Source of the DNA: JACPSX01 sp035288405 [NCBI: bacterium]
GTDB lineage: Bacteria; JACPSX01
Length of the DNA stretch: 8,594 nt
Reading direction: 5' to 3'
NCBI GenBank assembly: GCA_035288405.1
Contig: DATEAK010000308.1
Span: 1-8,594 of the forward strand
In this document: in pieces, positions 1 through 6,563 of the stretch
How the letters are laid out: each line of letters begins with the position of its first letter
How positions within the stretch are numbered: the first letter of the stretch is position 1
Notes under the pieces: generated by a model
The model's input: the letters and a program-made list of their open reading frames with translations, nothing else
Told to the model about the DNA's origin: nothing
The model's database searches: none
Translations under genes and position numbers: made by a program

Positions 1-279
1 GTGGAACCGATTCCCATGTCGGCGACCTATCTGGTGTTGCCCAAGAACTCGGCCCATCCCAACGCAGGGTTGCTGTTTGCGGCGTATATCATGTCCCCTT
101 CCGGGCACGCGACTTATGAGGAGGTATCGGGGTTGAGCTCGGGGTTTGTGGAGACGAGTTCTCTCTCCAAGGTGCTCAAGGGGAAGAAGCTGGCCCTCAT
201 GAGTCCCGAGTGGGCTCTCAAAGGAGAGGAACTGGGGTTGCGTTGGTCTAAGGTGCTGGGGATTCCAGCCAGCGAGTAG
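1..279 (+). CDS. ABC transporter solute-binding protein, C-terminal 92 residues (5' truncated by window edge)
   Basis: This is the last part of an extracellular solute-binding protein of the Fbp/thiamine/polyamine type, which captures a ligand in the periplasm and delivers it to the permease encoded downstream. The segment has the pattern 'YLVLPKNSAHPNAGLLFAAYIMS' around residues 10-32, as 'K-N-x-x-H-P-N-A-x-L-F' is typical of the C-terminal lobe of family 1 binding proteins, followed by 'SPSGHATYEE'. It ends at TAG 277-279. The GTG at base 1 is almost certainly an internal codon, because full-length members are about 330-380 residues and the signal peptide is missing here. It is followed directly by an Fbp-type permease and an ATPase, which supports the call. 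The ligand cannot be read from this fragment. Iron is possible by family name, but the catabolic neighbours suggest a small organic molecule (inference). Confidence 0.85.
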   Translation: MEPIPMSATYLVLPKNSAHPNAGLLFAAYIMSPSGHATYEEVSGLSSGFVETSSLSKVLKGKKLALMSPEWALKGEELGLRWSKVLGIPASE

Positions 280-284
280 AGGAG
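280..284 (+). promoter_or_regulatory. Shine-Dalgarno AGGAG before a possible 16-codon cistron
   Basis: AGGAG begins directly after the TAG of the binding-protein gene and lies 5 nt before GTG 290. It is a better-spaced ribosome site than anything immediately in front of the permease ATG at 337. There, GGGGG at 322-326 is 10 nt away and GAGGG at 331-335 is only 1 nt away. The site is seen in the sequence; its use is inferred. Confidence 0.45.
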
Positions 285-289
285 AGGCC

Positions 290-340
290 GTGGAGTTTTC
301 CGCAGAGATTCTCGATCATTTGGGGGCTGTGAGGGCATGA
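290..340 (+). CDS. Possible 16-residue leader cistron overlapping the permease start (ATGA)
   Basis: A GTG-initiated reading frame of 16 codons encodes MEFSAEILDHLGAVRA and stops at TGA 338-340. That stop overlaps the permease ATG at 337-339 in the classic ATGA arrangement. The frame has a well-placed AGGAG 5 nt upstream. The peptide has no recognisable motif and no hydrophobic segment. If translated, it would probably serve to couple translation and load ribosomes onto the permease message, not to make a working peptide. The alternative is chance: a short open frame in a 57-bp gap is not improbable, and the permease could initiate independently. Confidence 0.3.
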   Translation: MEFSAEILDHLGAVRA

Positions 341-2037
341 AAACCAATCAGGGAGTATTGGAGGGAGGGAAAACCCCCCTGCTCATGCTTCTCTTGACGC
401 TCGCTCTGGTGTTGGGGCCTATTGGAACGACGATCTGGTACAGTTTCCGCACGGGTCTTCCGGGGTTTCCTTCTCCGTACACCTTGAAGAACTATGTCGG
501 AGCCCTCTCCTCCCCCGACACCTATCGTATATTTCTCAACACCCTGGGTCTCGGCGTCGGAACGATGATTACGGTTCTGTGCTTTGGTCTTCCCCTGGCT
601 TTGCTCCTGGGACGCACCGATCTTCCGGCCAAGAATTTCTGGCTCACCGTGCTCAGCGTGGAGATTCTGATCCCCGGGTTCCTGAAGGCTTTTTCCTGGA
701 TCCTCCTTCTCAATCCGCGCACCGGGATCATTAACGTGGCGATCATGGGGCTGCTGGGCCTGGAAAAAGTACCGATCAATATTTACTCTCTGCCCGCCAT
801 TTCTTTCATCCAGGGTTTGAGCCTGACTCCGCCGGCCGTCTTTATGATTGTGTCGGCTTTCCGGGGCATGGACGTCTCCCTGGAGGAATCCGCCCGTGTC
901 CACGGCATGGGTTACTCCACCATCACCCGGAAAATTACTCTGCCTTTGATGATGCCGGCCCTGGTGGCTGCGCTCCTCTATTACTTCGTGACCGCCATCG
1001 AGACCTTCGAGATCCCGGCAATCCTGGGATTGCCATCGAGGATTTTCGTCATCACGACGCTGATTTATGACCAAACCAACCCGGACGCCGGTCTTCCCAA
1101 CTTCGGCAAGGCCAGCAGCATGGGAATCCTCCTGACACTCCTTTCGTCTGTAGGTCTGTACTTCTATTTCCGCACCCTGAAAAAGGCAAACCAGTATGCC
1201 GTAATTACAGGGAAGGGGTACCGGCGGAAGGAAATCGCCCTGGGTAAGTGGAAATGGGCCGGAATCGGCTTCATGCTTTTCTATCTCGTACCGGCTCTCA
1301 TATTGCCCTTTCTCACTTTGATTTGGGCCTCCCTCTTCCGGTACCTGCAAGCTCCTTCCCTCAAAGTGCTGCATCTGGCATCTCTGGATGCCTACACGAA
1401 GATCATAGACGCGGCGGGTCCCGCCGTGCTGAAAAATACGGGGCTGCTGATGGTCATTACAGCTACGGTCGTAATGACCTTGAGCGCTCTCATCTCCTGG
1501 GTGGTCGTGCGCAGCCGGTTCAAGTGGAAAAAATTACTGGATTCGGCCGCGTTTCTCCCGCATGCCGTCCCCTCCGTCGTGTTCGCGCTGGCACTGGCCG
1601 TCTTTGCATTGACTTTCCGGCTGCCCATCTATGGAACGATTTTCATCCTGATGTTCGGGAACGCGATCAAGTCTCTGGGCTGGGGGACACGCAGCTTGAA
1701 CAGTACGATGATTCAGATTCACAGGGATCTCGAGGAAGCAGGACAGGTGCACGGGATGTCCAGGCTGCAGGTTCTGCGCAAGGTCATTCTCCCTCTCATC
1801 GGTCCCTCTCTGCTGAACGGCTGGATGTGGATCGCCTTGCTGGCTCTTCGGGAGGTGACGATGGCGCTTATGCTTTATTCCACACGCAATGTGGTCATAT
1901 CGACCCAAATCTGGAGCCTGTGGCGAGCCGACACGGCGCAGGCCGCGGCCCTGGGTGTCGTGCTCGTGGTGGTTATTGCCATTGTCTGGTTTGTGGCTCG
2001 CGGAATCCTGGAGAGGCGCATTGCCATGCAGTCCTAA
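337..2037 (+). CDS. ABC transporter permease, fused two-domain Fbp type
   Basis: This 566-residue inner-membrane protein contains two complete permease domains in tandem, forming the full translocation pore that is usually two subunits. About 12 hydrophobic segments are visible, near residues 14-36, 66-92, 103-127, 150-175, 206-230, 262-280 in the first half and 308-332, 366-392, 405-427, 430-447, 490-512, 535-555 in the second. Each half carries an EAA loop that docks on the ATPase: residues 183-203 (E-S-A...G...ITLP) and 466-486 (E-E-A-G...G...VILP). Length and layout match FbpB/ThiP/PhnV-like fused permeases. ATG 337 is the first start in frame after the binding-protein stop. It lies 57 bp downstream of that gene and 49 bp before the ATPase gene. 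Many such proteins are annotated 'iron permease', but that name does not fix the substrate. Confidence 0.93.
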   Translation: MKTNQGVLEGGKTPLLMLLLTLALVLGPIGTTIWYSFRTGLPGFPSPYTLKNYVGALSSPDTYRIFLNTLGLGVGTMITVLCFGLPLALLLGRTDLPAKNFWLTVLSVEILIPGFLKAFSWILLLNPRTGIINVAIMGLLGLEKVPINIYSLPAISFIQGLSLTPPAVFMIVSAFRGMDVSLEESARVHGMGYSTITRKITLPLMMPALVAALLYYFVTAIETFEIPAILGLPSRIFVITTLIYDQTNPDAGLPNFGKASSMGILLTLLSSVGLYFYFRTLKKANQYAVITGKGYRRKEIALGKWKWAGIGFMLFYLVPALILPFLTLIWASLFRYLQAPSLKVLHLASLDAYTKIIDAAGPAVLKNTGLLMVITATVVMTLSALISWVVVRSRFKWKKLLDSAAFLPHAVPSVVFALALAVFALTFRLPIYGTIFILMFGNAIKSLGWGTRSLNSTMIQIHRDLEEAGQVHGMSRLQVLRKVILPLIGPSLLNGWMWIALLALREVTMALMLYSTRNVVISTQIWSLWRADTAQAAALGVVLVVVIAIVWFVARGILERRIAMQS

Positions 2038-2070
2038 GTGTGTAGCGCGTGGCGCAGACGAATTGGAGCG

Positions 2071-2079
2071 AGGAAAAGG
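2071..2079 (+). promoter_or_regulatory. Shine-Dalgarno AGGAAAAGG for the ABC ATPase
   Basis: A purine-rich stretch ends 7 nt before ATG 2087 and supports that start. No promoter-like pair of hexamers is evident in the 49-bp gap, which fits co-transcription with the permease gene. Confidence 0.65.
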
Positions 2080-2086
2080 TTAAAAG

Positions 2087-3199
2087 ATGATTCGCATCAC
2101 GGGTTTAACGAAAACGTACCAAACAGGTCAGGGCACGGTGAAAGCCGTGCGGGAAATTTCGCTGGATATCAAGACTGGAGAATTCTGTATCCTTCTGGGG
2201 CCGAGCGGATGCGGAAAGACCACAACGCTGAGATGCGTGGCCGGTCTGGAGCGTCCCGACTTGGGAGAAATCGTCATCGAAGACACCGTGGTGAATTCTC
2301 ACCAGCCCCAGATTTACGTTGCCCCGGAGGACCGCGGCCTGGGCATGATTTTCCAGTCCTATGCCATCTGGCCCCATCTGAACGTTTTCCAGAACATCGC
2401 TCTTCCTCTGCAGCATGGCAAGAGAAAATTGTCGCGGGCCGAAGTGAGAGACCGGGTCCATGAAGCCCTGGATCTAGTGCGCCTGCGAGGAATGGAGACA
2501 CGCAGAGCTACGGAGTTGAGCGGAGGACAGCAGCAGCGCGTCGCGCTGGCCCGGGCCTTTGCCTGCAAGCCCAAAGTCCTTCTCATGGATGAGCCCCTAA
2601 GCAACCTGGATGCCAAGCTTCGGGAAGAAATGAGATTCGAAATCAAGCAGATCACTTCGGGAAAGGGGATCACGGCGCTTTACGTGACGCACGATCAATC
2701 GGAAGCATTGGTGATGGCCGACGTCGTGGCGGTCATGCACGGAGGGGTGATTCTACAAAGAGGTTCCCCTGCGGACCTGTACCGCAACCCGGAGAACCTT
2801 GAAGTGGCCCAATTCCTGGGAGATATGAACTTCATCCAAGGGCGCAAGGTGGACGGCGGTCTGCGGGGCCCGCACCAGGTGGAGACGCCCCTCGGAATCT
2901 TAACGAGCGCTTCAGCGCGGGAAGTATCCAGGGGAAATGCCGTTGTCCTCGGAATCCGGCCTGAGGACGTCCGGCTCTACCGAGAGAAGCCTCAGGCGGA
3001 TAATGCGCTGTTTACTTCCATCGTGCACAGGCAGTTCTTGGGGAATGCGACGGTTTACGAGCTGGAATGCAATGGAGTTCGGGTATTCGCCCGAGCAACA
3101 ATTTATCCGACGCCGGTTGATTCCAACATGGATGGCATATTTGCCGTTTTCGATCCGTCCTGTTTGCAACTGTTCAGGTCCGCGGAGTCTCAAAAGTAA
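2087..3199 (+). CDS. ABC transporter ATP-binding protein (FbpC/PotA/UgpC-like, with TOBE domain)
   Basis: This 370-residue cytoplasmic ATPase powers uptake through the permease encoded just upstream. All nucleotide-binding motifs are present: Walker A GPSGCGKTT (38-46), Q-loop Gln90, signature LSGGQQQ (144-150), Walker B VLLMDEP (164-170), D-loop SNLD (172-175) and switch His202 in VTHDQSEAL. The stretch after residue 245 is a C-terminal regulatory region of TOBE type, with the usual GIRPEDVRL entry at about 289-297. The length is normal for the CUT1/iron/polyamine importer ATPases. Start ATG 2087 puts the conserved 'I-x-L-T-K-x-Y' strand at the N terminus. It belongs to the same import operon as the two preceding genes and is followed after 22 bp by the regulator. 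The substrate is not evident from the sequence. Confidence 0.95.
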   Translation: MIRITGLTKTYQTGQGTVKAVREISLDIKTGEFCILLGPSGCGKTTTLRCVAGLERPDLGEIVIEDTVVNSHQPQIYVAPEDRGLGMIFQSYAIWPHLNVFQNIALPLQHGKRKLSRAEVRDRVHEALDLVRLRGMETRRATELSGGQQQRVALARAFACKPKVLLMDEPLSNLDAKLREEMRFEIKQITSGKGITALYVTHDQSEALVMADVVAVMHGGVILQRGSPADLYRNPENLEVAQFLGDMNFIQGRKVDGGLRGPHQVETPLGILTSASAREVSRGNAVVLGIRPEDVRLYREKPQADNALFTSIVHRQFLGNATVYELECNGVRVFARATIYPTPVDSNMDGIFAVFDPSCLQLFRSAESQK

Positions 3200-3207
3200 G
3201 TGGAGTT

Positions 3208-3214
3208 GGGAGGG
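3208..3214 (+). promoter_or_regulatory. Shine-Dalgarno GGGAGGG fixing the GTG start of the regulator
   Basis: GGGAGGG lies 7 nt before GTG 3222. The spacing favours this GTG over later in-frame starts, and the 22-bp gap after the ATPase stop leaves little room for a separate promoter. Confidence 0.7.
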
Positions 3215-3221
3215 ATAATTT

Positions 3222-4025
3222 GTGATTCTGAAATCGCTCCACCGAACGCAGGGAGAGAAGCCATTGTTTGAAACTTTGCCGCGTCGGCGGATTTACGAAG
3301 CGATCGTGAACCAGATCAAGGAAGCTGTGTTCCGCAGGGAGTTGAAGCCCGGAGATCGGCTCCCTTCGGAAAAGGAAATGATGAGGCTTTTCGGAGTAAG
3401 CAACATGGCAGTCCGGGAAGCGATGCGGACTCTGGAGCAGCAGGGCTTGCTTCAGGTCCGGAAAGGGAGCGGAGGAGGGTGCTTCATCTCCGAGGTGAAT
3501 CGCGACGCCCTGACGAGTTTCTTCAGTTTGGCGGTGGTGCAGGGTAAGGTGCGGTTGAGTGATCTGACGGAAGTCCGGCTCATGGTGGAGCCCGAGCTTA
3601 CCAAGCTCGCTACCCTCCGGGGAGATACGGAAGATGTGAAAGCCCTGGAAGAGTTGCAGGAGGAGGCCTCGATCCTCATTACCAGCGGATCCCGGGTGAG
3701 CCAAGCCAACATCGATTTCCACGGTAGAGTCGCCATAGCCTCAGGGAACGATCTGGCTGTCATGCTCGTGGGGTCCTTCCGTGATCTCCTTCTAGAGCAC
3801 ATGAGTGCCCGCACGGAGAGCAAGAGGGCCCAGCTCGAAGTGCAAAAGCAGCATGCCCGAATTATCGAGGCGGTCAAGAAAAGGGATCCAGAAAGGGCGG
3901 GCGCCGAAATGCGAGAACACATTCTCTGGCTCGATAAGCGGGATAGACAGATTGGCCGCCAGCTTACCTCCAAGGAAGTCCGTCTGCAAGTCGATGGAGC
4001 GAGGAAAATTTCGGCCAAAGGCTAA
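3222..4025 (+). CDS. GntR-family transcriptional regulator, FadR subfamily (FCD domain)
   Basis: This 267-residue DNA-binding regulator has a winged helix at about 20-90: 'IYEAIVNQIKEAV', 'LKPGDRLPSEKEMMRLFGVS', then the recognition helix 'MAVREAMRTLEQQGLL' and the wing 'KGSGGGCFI'. An all-helical FCD ligand domain covers about 113-240. Metal/ligand-site positions of FCD domains can be followed: Asn163 where many relatives have Asp, then His167 (in DFHGR), His211 (KQHARI) and His233 (REHI). FCD regulators usually sense small carboxylic acids or other metabolites and repress catabolic genes. Its place between the importer and the enzymes suggests it controls this operon (inference). No clear operator palindrome was found in the short gaps. 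The C-terminal tail after residue 240 is basic and unassigned. It lies 15 bp before the decarboxylase gene. Confidence 0.93.
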   Translation: MILKSLHRTQGEKPLFETLPRRRIYEAIVNQIKEAVFRRELKPGDRLPSEKEMMRLFGVSNMAVREAMRTLEQQGLLQVRKGSGGGCFISEVNRDALTSFFSLAVVQGKVRLSDLTEVRLMVEPELTKLATLRGDTEDVKALEELQEEASILITSGSRVSQANIDFHGRVAIASGNDLAVMLVGSFRDLLLEHMSARTESKRAQLEVQKQHARIIEAVKKRDPERAGAEMREHILWLDKRDRQIGRQLTSKEVRLQVDGARKISAKG

Positions 4026-4028
4026 GGC

Positions 4029-4035
4029 AAAGGAG
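4029..4035 (+). promoter_or_regulatory. Shine-Dalgarno AAAGGAG for the UbiD-family gene
   Basis: AAAGGAG begins 4 nt after the regulator stop and ends 5 nt before ATG 4041. The 15-bp gap implies that regulator and decarboxylase share a transcript. Confidence 0.75.
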
Positions 4036-4040
4036 ATTCG

Positions 4041-5633
4041 ATGGCATACAAGAATCTGCGTGATTATCTTGAGCGGTTGGAAAGCGAGGGAGAGTTGATC
4101 CGCGTGCATCGCCAGGTGAACAAAGATACCGAGCTCATGCCCCTGGTGCGCTGGCAGTTTCGGGGATTACCCAAGGACCAGCGCAAGGCATTCTGGTTTG
4201 ACAACATCGTGGATTCCAAGGGCAGAAAATATGAGATGCCTGCGGTGGTGGGGGTCTTGGGCGCTTCTCGAAAAATTTATGCCCTGGCGATGGGGACCAC
4301 CGTGGACCAAATTTCCAGCGTCTGGGAAAACGCTCAACTCCATCCGGTCGAGCCCGTTCTGGTCAAAACCGGAAGCGTCAAAGAAGTCATCCACCGGGAG
4401 GCCGACATTGCGAAGGAGGGGGGAGGGATGGATCTTTTCCCGACTCCGATTTCTCTGCCGGGCTTTGATCCGGCCCCGTATCTCTCGGCCCCCTGCATGG
4501 TCAGTAAAGATCCGGACACGGGGGTCCGCAATGTGGGGACCTATCGGGGGATGGTGAAAGCCCGCAACCGGCTGGGAATTTTAGCTCACGCCGCCCAGCA
4601 CATCGGGATCCACATGACCAAGTGCAAGAAACGGGGCAAGCCCCTGGAGGTGGCGATTATTCTGGGGTATCCGCCTCAAGTGGGGTTGTGCAGCGTGACC
4701 AAGATCCCGTACGGCGTCGACGAGTTCAGCGTCGCCGGTGGGATGGGGGGGGAACCGATTCCGCTGGTGAAGTGCGAAACCATCGACGTGGAGGTTCCCG
4801 CTGAAGCCGAGGTCGTACTGGAAGGGATCATTCCCACGGATTACCTGGAGCCTGAGGCGCCCTTCGGGGAGTTCACGGGTTACATAGGGGAGCGGATCTT
4901 GAGCCCCGTCTTCCACATCCGGTGCATTACTCACCGCCGCAATCCCATCTATCACGCCTACATCAGCCAGTTTCCTCCCAGCGAGAGCAGCACGATCCGG
5001 GGGATCGGGCGGGAGCAAGTTCTGTATAAACACCTCAAGCACAACTGCAATACTCCGGGAATTCTCGATGTGGCCTGTCACGATTACTGCGGGTCCAACA
5101 ACTACGTCGTGATCCAGATGGACAAGCTCCATAACAGTCATGCCTGGCAGGCCCTCAACTCGGCAGCCGGGTACGACGCCGGAATGGGAAAAATGATCGT
5201 GGCCGTGGATAAAGACATCGACCCCCACGACCCGGAAAGCGTCAACTGGGCGATCTGCTACCGGATGCAGCCTCATCTGGACATGCGGGTGGTGCAGGGA
5301 AGAGTTTACGCTCTGGATCCTTCCTCGGCTCCTCCGGGTGCTTCGCGGGAGGAGAGGCATTATCCGTTTCCAACAGGGCCCTCCTGCGTCCTCATCGACG
5401 CCACCCGGAAGTGGGCCTACCCGCCGGTCTCCCTGCCGGAGCGGGGATATATGGAAAGTGCACGGAAGATTTGGGAAGAGATCGGGCTGCCTTCACTGAC
5501 GCCCAGGGTTCCATGGTACGGATACTCGCTGGGGGACTGGACTGCGGAGAACGAGGAGGAGGCCCGGATAGCCGTCCGCGGGGATTACTACCAGACGGGG
5601 GAAAAGCTGGCCCGGGGAGGAGTGAAGATCTGA
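4041..5633 (+). CDS. UbiD-family (prenylated-FMN) decarboxylase
   Basis: This 530-residue cytoplasmic enzyme is expected to decarboxylate, or reversibly carboxylate, an aromatic, heteroaromatic or alpha,beta-unsaturated acid using prenylated FMN. N-terminal 'NLRDYLERLESEGELIRV' is the family opening. From residue spacing I match the Aspergillus niger Fdc1 site as follows: Asn164, His187 and Glu228 to the metal ligands N168, H191 and E233; Arg169 to R173; Glu272 and Glu277 (in EAPFGEFTGY) to E277 and E282. All are retained, so the protein should be active. The length is normal for UbiD homologues (about 450-530). No UbiX-type flavin prenyltransferase gene is visible here, so the cofactor must come from elsewhere. 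The actual substrate is unknown, and ubiquinone synthesis is unlikely given the importer and regulator next to it. ubiD itself is therefore not assigned as the symbol. Confidence 0.93.
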   Translation: MAYKNLRDYLERLESEGELIRVHRQVNKDTELMPLVRWQFRGLPKDQRKAFWFDNIVDSKGRKYEMPAVVGVLGASRKIYALAMGTTVDQISSVWENAQLHPVEPVLVKTGSVKEVIHREADIAKEGGGMDLFPTPISLPGFDPAPYLSAPCMVSKDPDTGVRNVGTYRGMVKARNRLGILAHAAQHIGIHMTKCKKRGKPLEVAIILGYPPQVGLCSVTKIPYGVDEFSVAGGMGGEPIPLVKCETIDVEVPAEAEVVLEGIIPTDYLEPEAPFGEFTGYIGERILSPVFHIRCITHRRNPIYHAYISQFPPSESSTIRGIGREQVLYKHLKHNCNTPGILDVACHDYCGSNNYVVIQMDKLHNSHAWQALNSAAGYDAGMGKMIVAVDKDIDPHDPESVNWAICYRMQPHLDMRVVQGRVYALDPSSAPPGASREERHYPFPTGPSCVLIDATRKWAYPPVSLPERGYMESARKIWEEIGLPSLTPRVPWYGYSLGDWTAENEEEARIAVRGDYYQTGEKLARGGVKI

Positions 5634-5661
5634 TCGGCATCCCGTCGGGACCGGAGTAACA

Positions 5662-5671
5662 CGGAATTCCG
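5662..5671 (+). repeat. 10-bp perfect palindrome CGGAATTCCG in the decarboxylase-SDR gap
   Basis: The 68-bp gap between the UbiD-family gene and the SDR gene holds CGGAATTCCG, a perfect palindrome. Close by at 5640-5650 is a short inverted repeat, TCCCG-T-CGGGA. Neither is followed by a T-tract, so there is no sign of an intrinsic terminator. The palindrome could be a protein-binding site, but at this length chance is a fair explanation. Confidence 0.25.
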
Positions 5672-5690
5672 AGCGGATGTACTTAACTCT

Positions 5691-5695
5691 GGAGG
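5691..5695 (+). promoter_or_regulatory. Shine-Dalgarno GGAGG fixing the GTG start of the SDR
   Basis: GGAGG lies 6 nt before GTG 5702. This start leaves only a short N-terminal leader before the first beta strand of the Rossmann fold (VAVVTGG), as expected for the family. Confidence 0.75.
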
Positions 5696-5701
5696 CAAAG
5701 A

Positions 5702-6502
5702 GTGGATCTAGGTTTTTTAAACAAAGTGGCCGTCGTGACCGGAGGGACTCGCGGGATCGGCAAAGCCTGCGCTCGCCTCTTTGCCGAGGAGGGGGCAAAG
5801 GTGGCCATCTGCGCCCGCAACTTGGAGCGTTTGGAAACCGTAAAGCATGAGTTGGAGAGTCTCGGAACCGAAGTGCTGGCTTTCCAGGCCGATGTATCCA
5901 TTCCCGCTCAGGTGAAGGGATTCATCTCGTCTGTCAAGGAACGGTTCGGCCGGATTGACGTTTTGGTCAACAATGCGGGTGAATCCGTGAGGGGAGAGGA
6001 ATCTCACACGGACGAAGGCTGGGAGGATAATTTCCGGCAGTACCTTCACAGTGTGAGGTGGTGTTGCGGGGAAGTTTCCGCTCTCATGAAGGGGCAGCGC
6101 GCCGGGGCGATCATCAATATTTCCTCTATTGTCGCCAAAAGGCCCATGGAGATTTCTCCCCTGGGAGCGGCCAAGGCGGCGCTTAACCATTACACCTTGG
6201 GACTCGCCATTGAATTGGCTTCTTATGGGGTCCGGGTCAACGCGGTATGTCCGGGAATCATCATGAATCGGCACCGGGTCCTGGCACCGGGGAGCGTGGG
6301 GGAACGGATCGCGCGAAGCTACGGCATGAGCTCCGTCGAGGAGGCGCTGGCGCGCTACGTGAAGGAGAACACGCTGATCGGCAGATTCCCCGAACCGGAG
6401 GAAGTGGCCAACGTCGTGGCTTTTCTTGCTTCGGAAAGAGCCGCAGCTTTGACGGGGAGCTTTCTCATCGTGGATGGGGGAACGTTCCGGTTCGTCCTCT
6501 GA
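5702..6502 (+). CDS. Short-chain dehydrogenase/reductase (SDR) fold protein with non-canonical active site
   Basis: This 266-residue protein has a classical SDR Rossmann fold and normal length. Cofactor motifs are intact: TGGTRGIG (13-20), Asp64 in the 'ADVS' adenine-contact strand, NNAG (90-93), and PG at 184-185 followed by the substrate loop. Arg39 after strand beta-2 ('CARN') would favour NADP(H) (inference). The catalytic tetrad is altered. Ser141 and Lys158 are present, but the Tyr of YxxxK is Leu154 (codon CTG in 'SPLGAAKAAL'). The Asn of the '...VNL...' helix aligns with Tyr114 ('FRQYLHS'), counting from Trp107 to Met129 without gaps. The frame is otherwise undamaged, so a sequencing error or decay is unlikely. 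It could bind NAD(P)H without ordinary alcohol/ketone chemistry, or use another residue such as Tyr114. It lies between the UbiD-family and M24-fold genes. Confidence 0.9.
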   Translation: MDLGFLNKVAVVTGGTRGIGKACARLFAEEGAKVAICARNLERLETVKHELESLGTEVLAFQADVSIPAQVKGFISSVKERFGRIDVLVNNAGESVRGEESHTDEGWEDNFRQYLHSVRWCCGEVSALMKGQRAGAIINISSIVAKRPMEISPLGAAKAALNHYTLGLAIELASYGVRVNAVCPGIIMNRHRVLAPGSVGERIARSYGMSSVEEALARYVKENTLIGRFPEPEEVANVVAFLASERAAALTGSFLIVDGGTFRFVL

Positions 6503-6552
6503 ACGTTCTTTATTATTGCAGCGGATTTTTTCCGACCGGAAGAGGTTGATCG

Positions 6553-6559
6553 AGGAGGG
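6553..6559 (+). promoter_or_regulatory. Shine-Dalgarno AGGAGGG fixing the start of the M24-fold gene
   Basis: AGGAGGG lies 4 nt before ATG 6564. It argues against the longer in-frame start at ATG 6474, which would overlap the SDR gene by 29 bp and add 30 residues unlike the family N terminus. Confidence 0.75.
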
Positions 6560-6563
6560 AAAA

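Noticed and set aside
316-1374. Long open frame of 352 codons on the - strand under the permease gene
   Set aside because: It is antisense to a clearly real membrane protein gene. Its translation is rich in Arg, Gln, Gly and His with no domain pattern, as expected of a GC-rich shadow frame.
1248-2045. 265-codon + strand frame inside the permease gene
   Set aside because: It is out of frame with the permease EAA loop and membrane segments, has low-complexity Arg/Gly/Ser composition and no family motif.
4745-4752. Run of eight G in the UbiD-family gene, a possible slippage or phase-variation site
   Set aside because: It encodes the conserved-looking Gly-Gly-Glu stretch in frame, and a single tract of this length in a GC-rich housekeeping-like enzyme gene is not evidence of phase variation.
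6474-6563. 30-codon N-terminal extension of the M24-fold gene from ATG 6474
   Set aside because: It overlaps the SDR gene by 29 bp, encodes a Ser/Arg-rich stretch unlike the family start, and is beaten by AGGAGGG in front of ATG 6564.
6503-6563. AT-rich stretch TTTATTATT and CGGATTTTTTCCG after the SDR gene, considered as a promoter or terminator
   Set aside because: There is no convincing -35 at the right distance, and the hairpin has only a 4-bp stem with the T-run in the loop, not after it.
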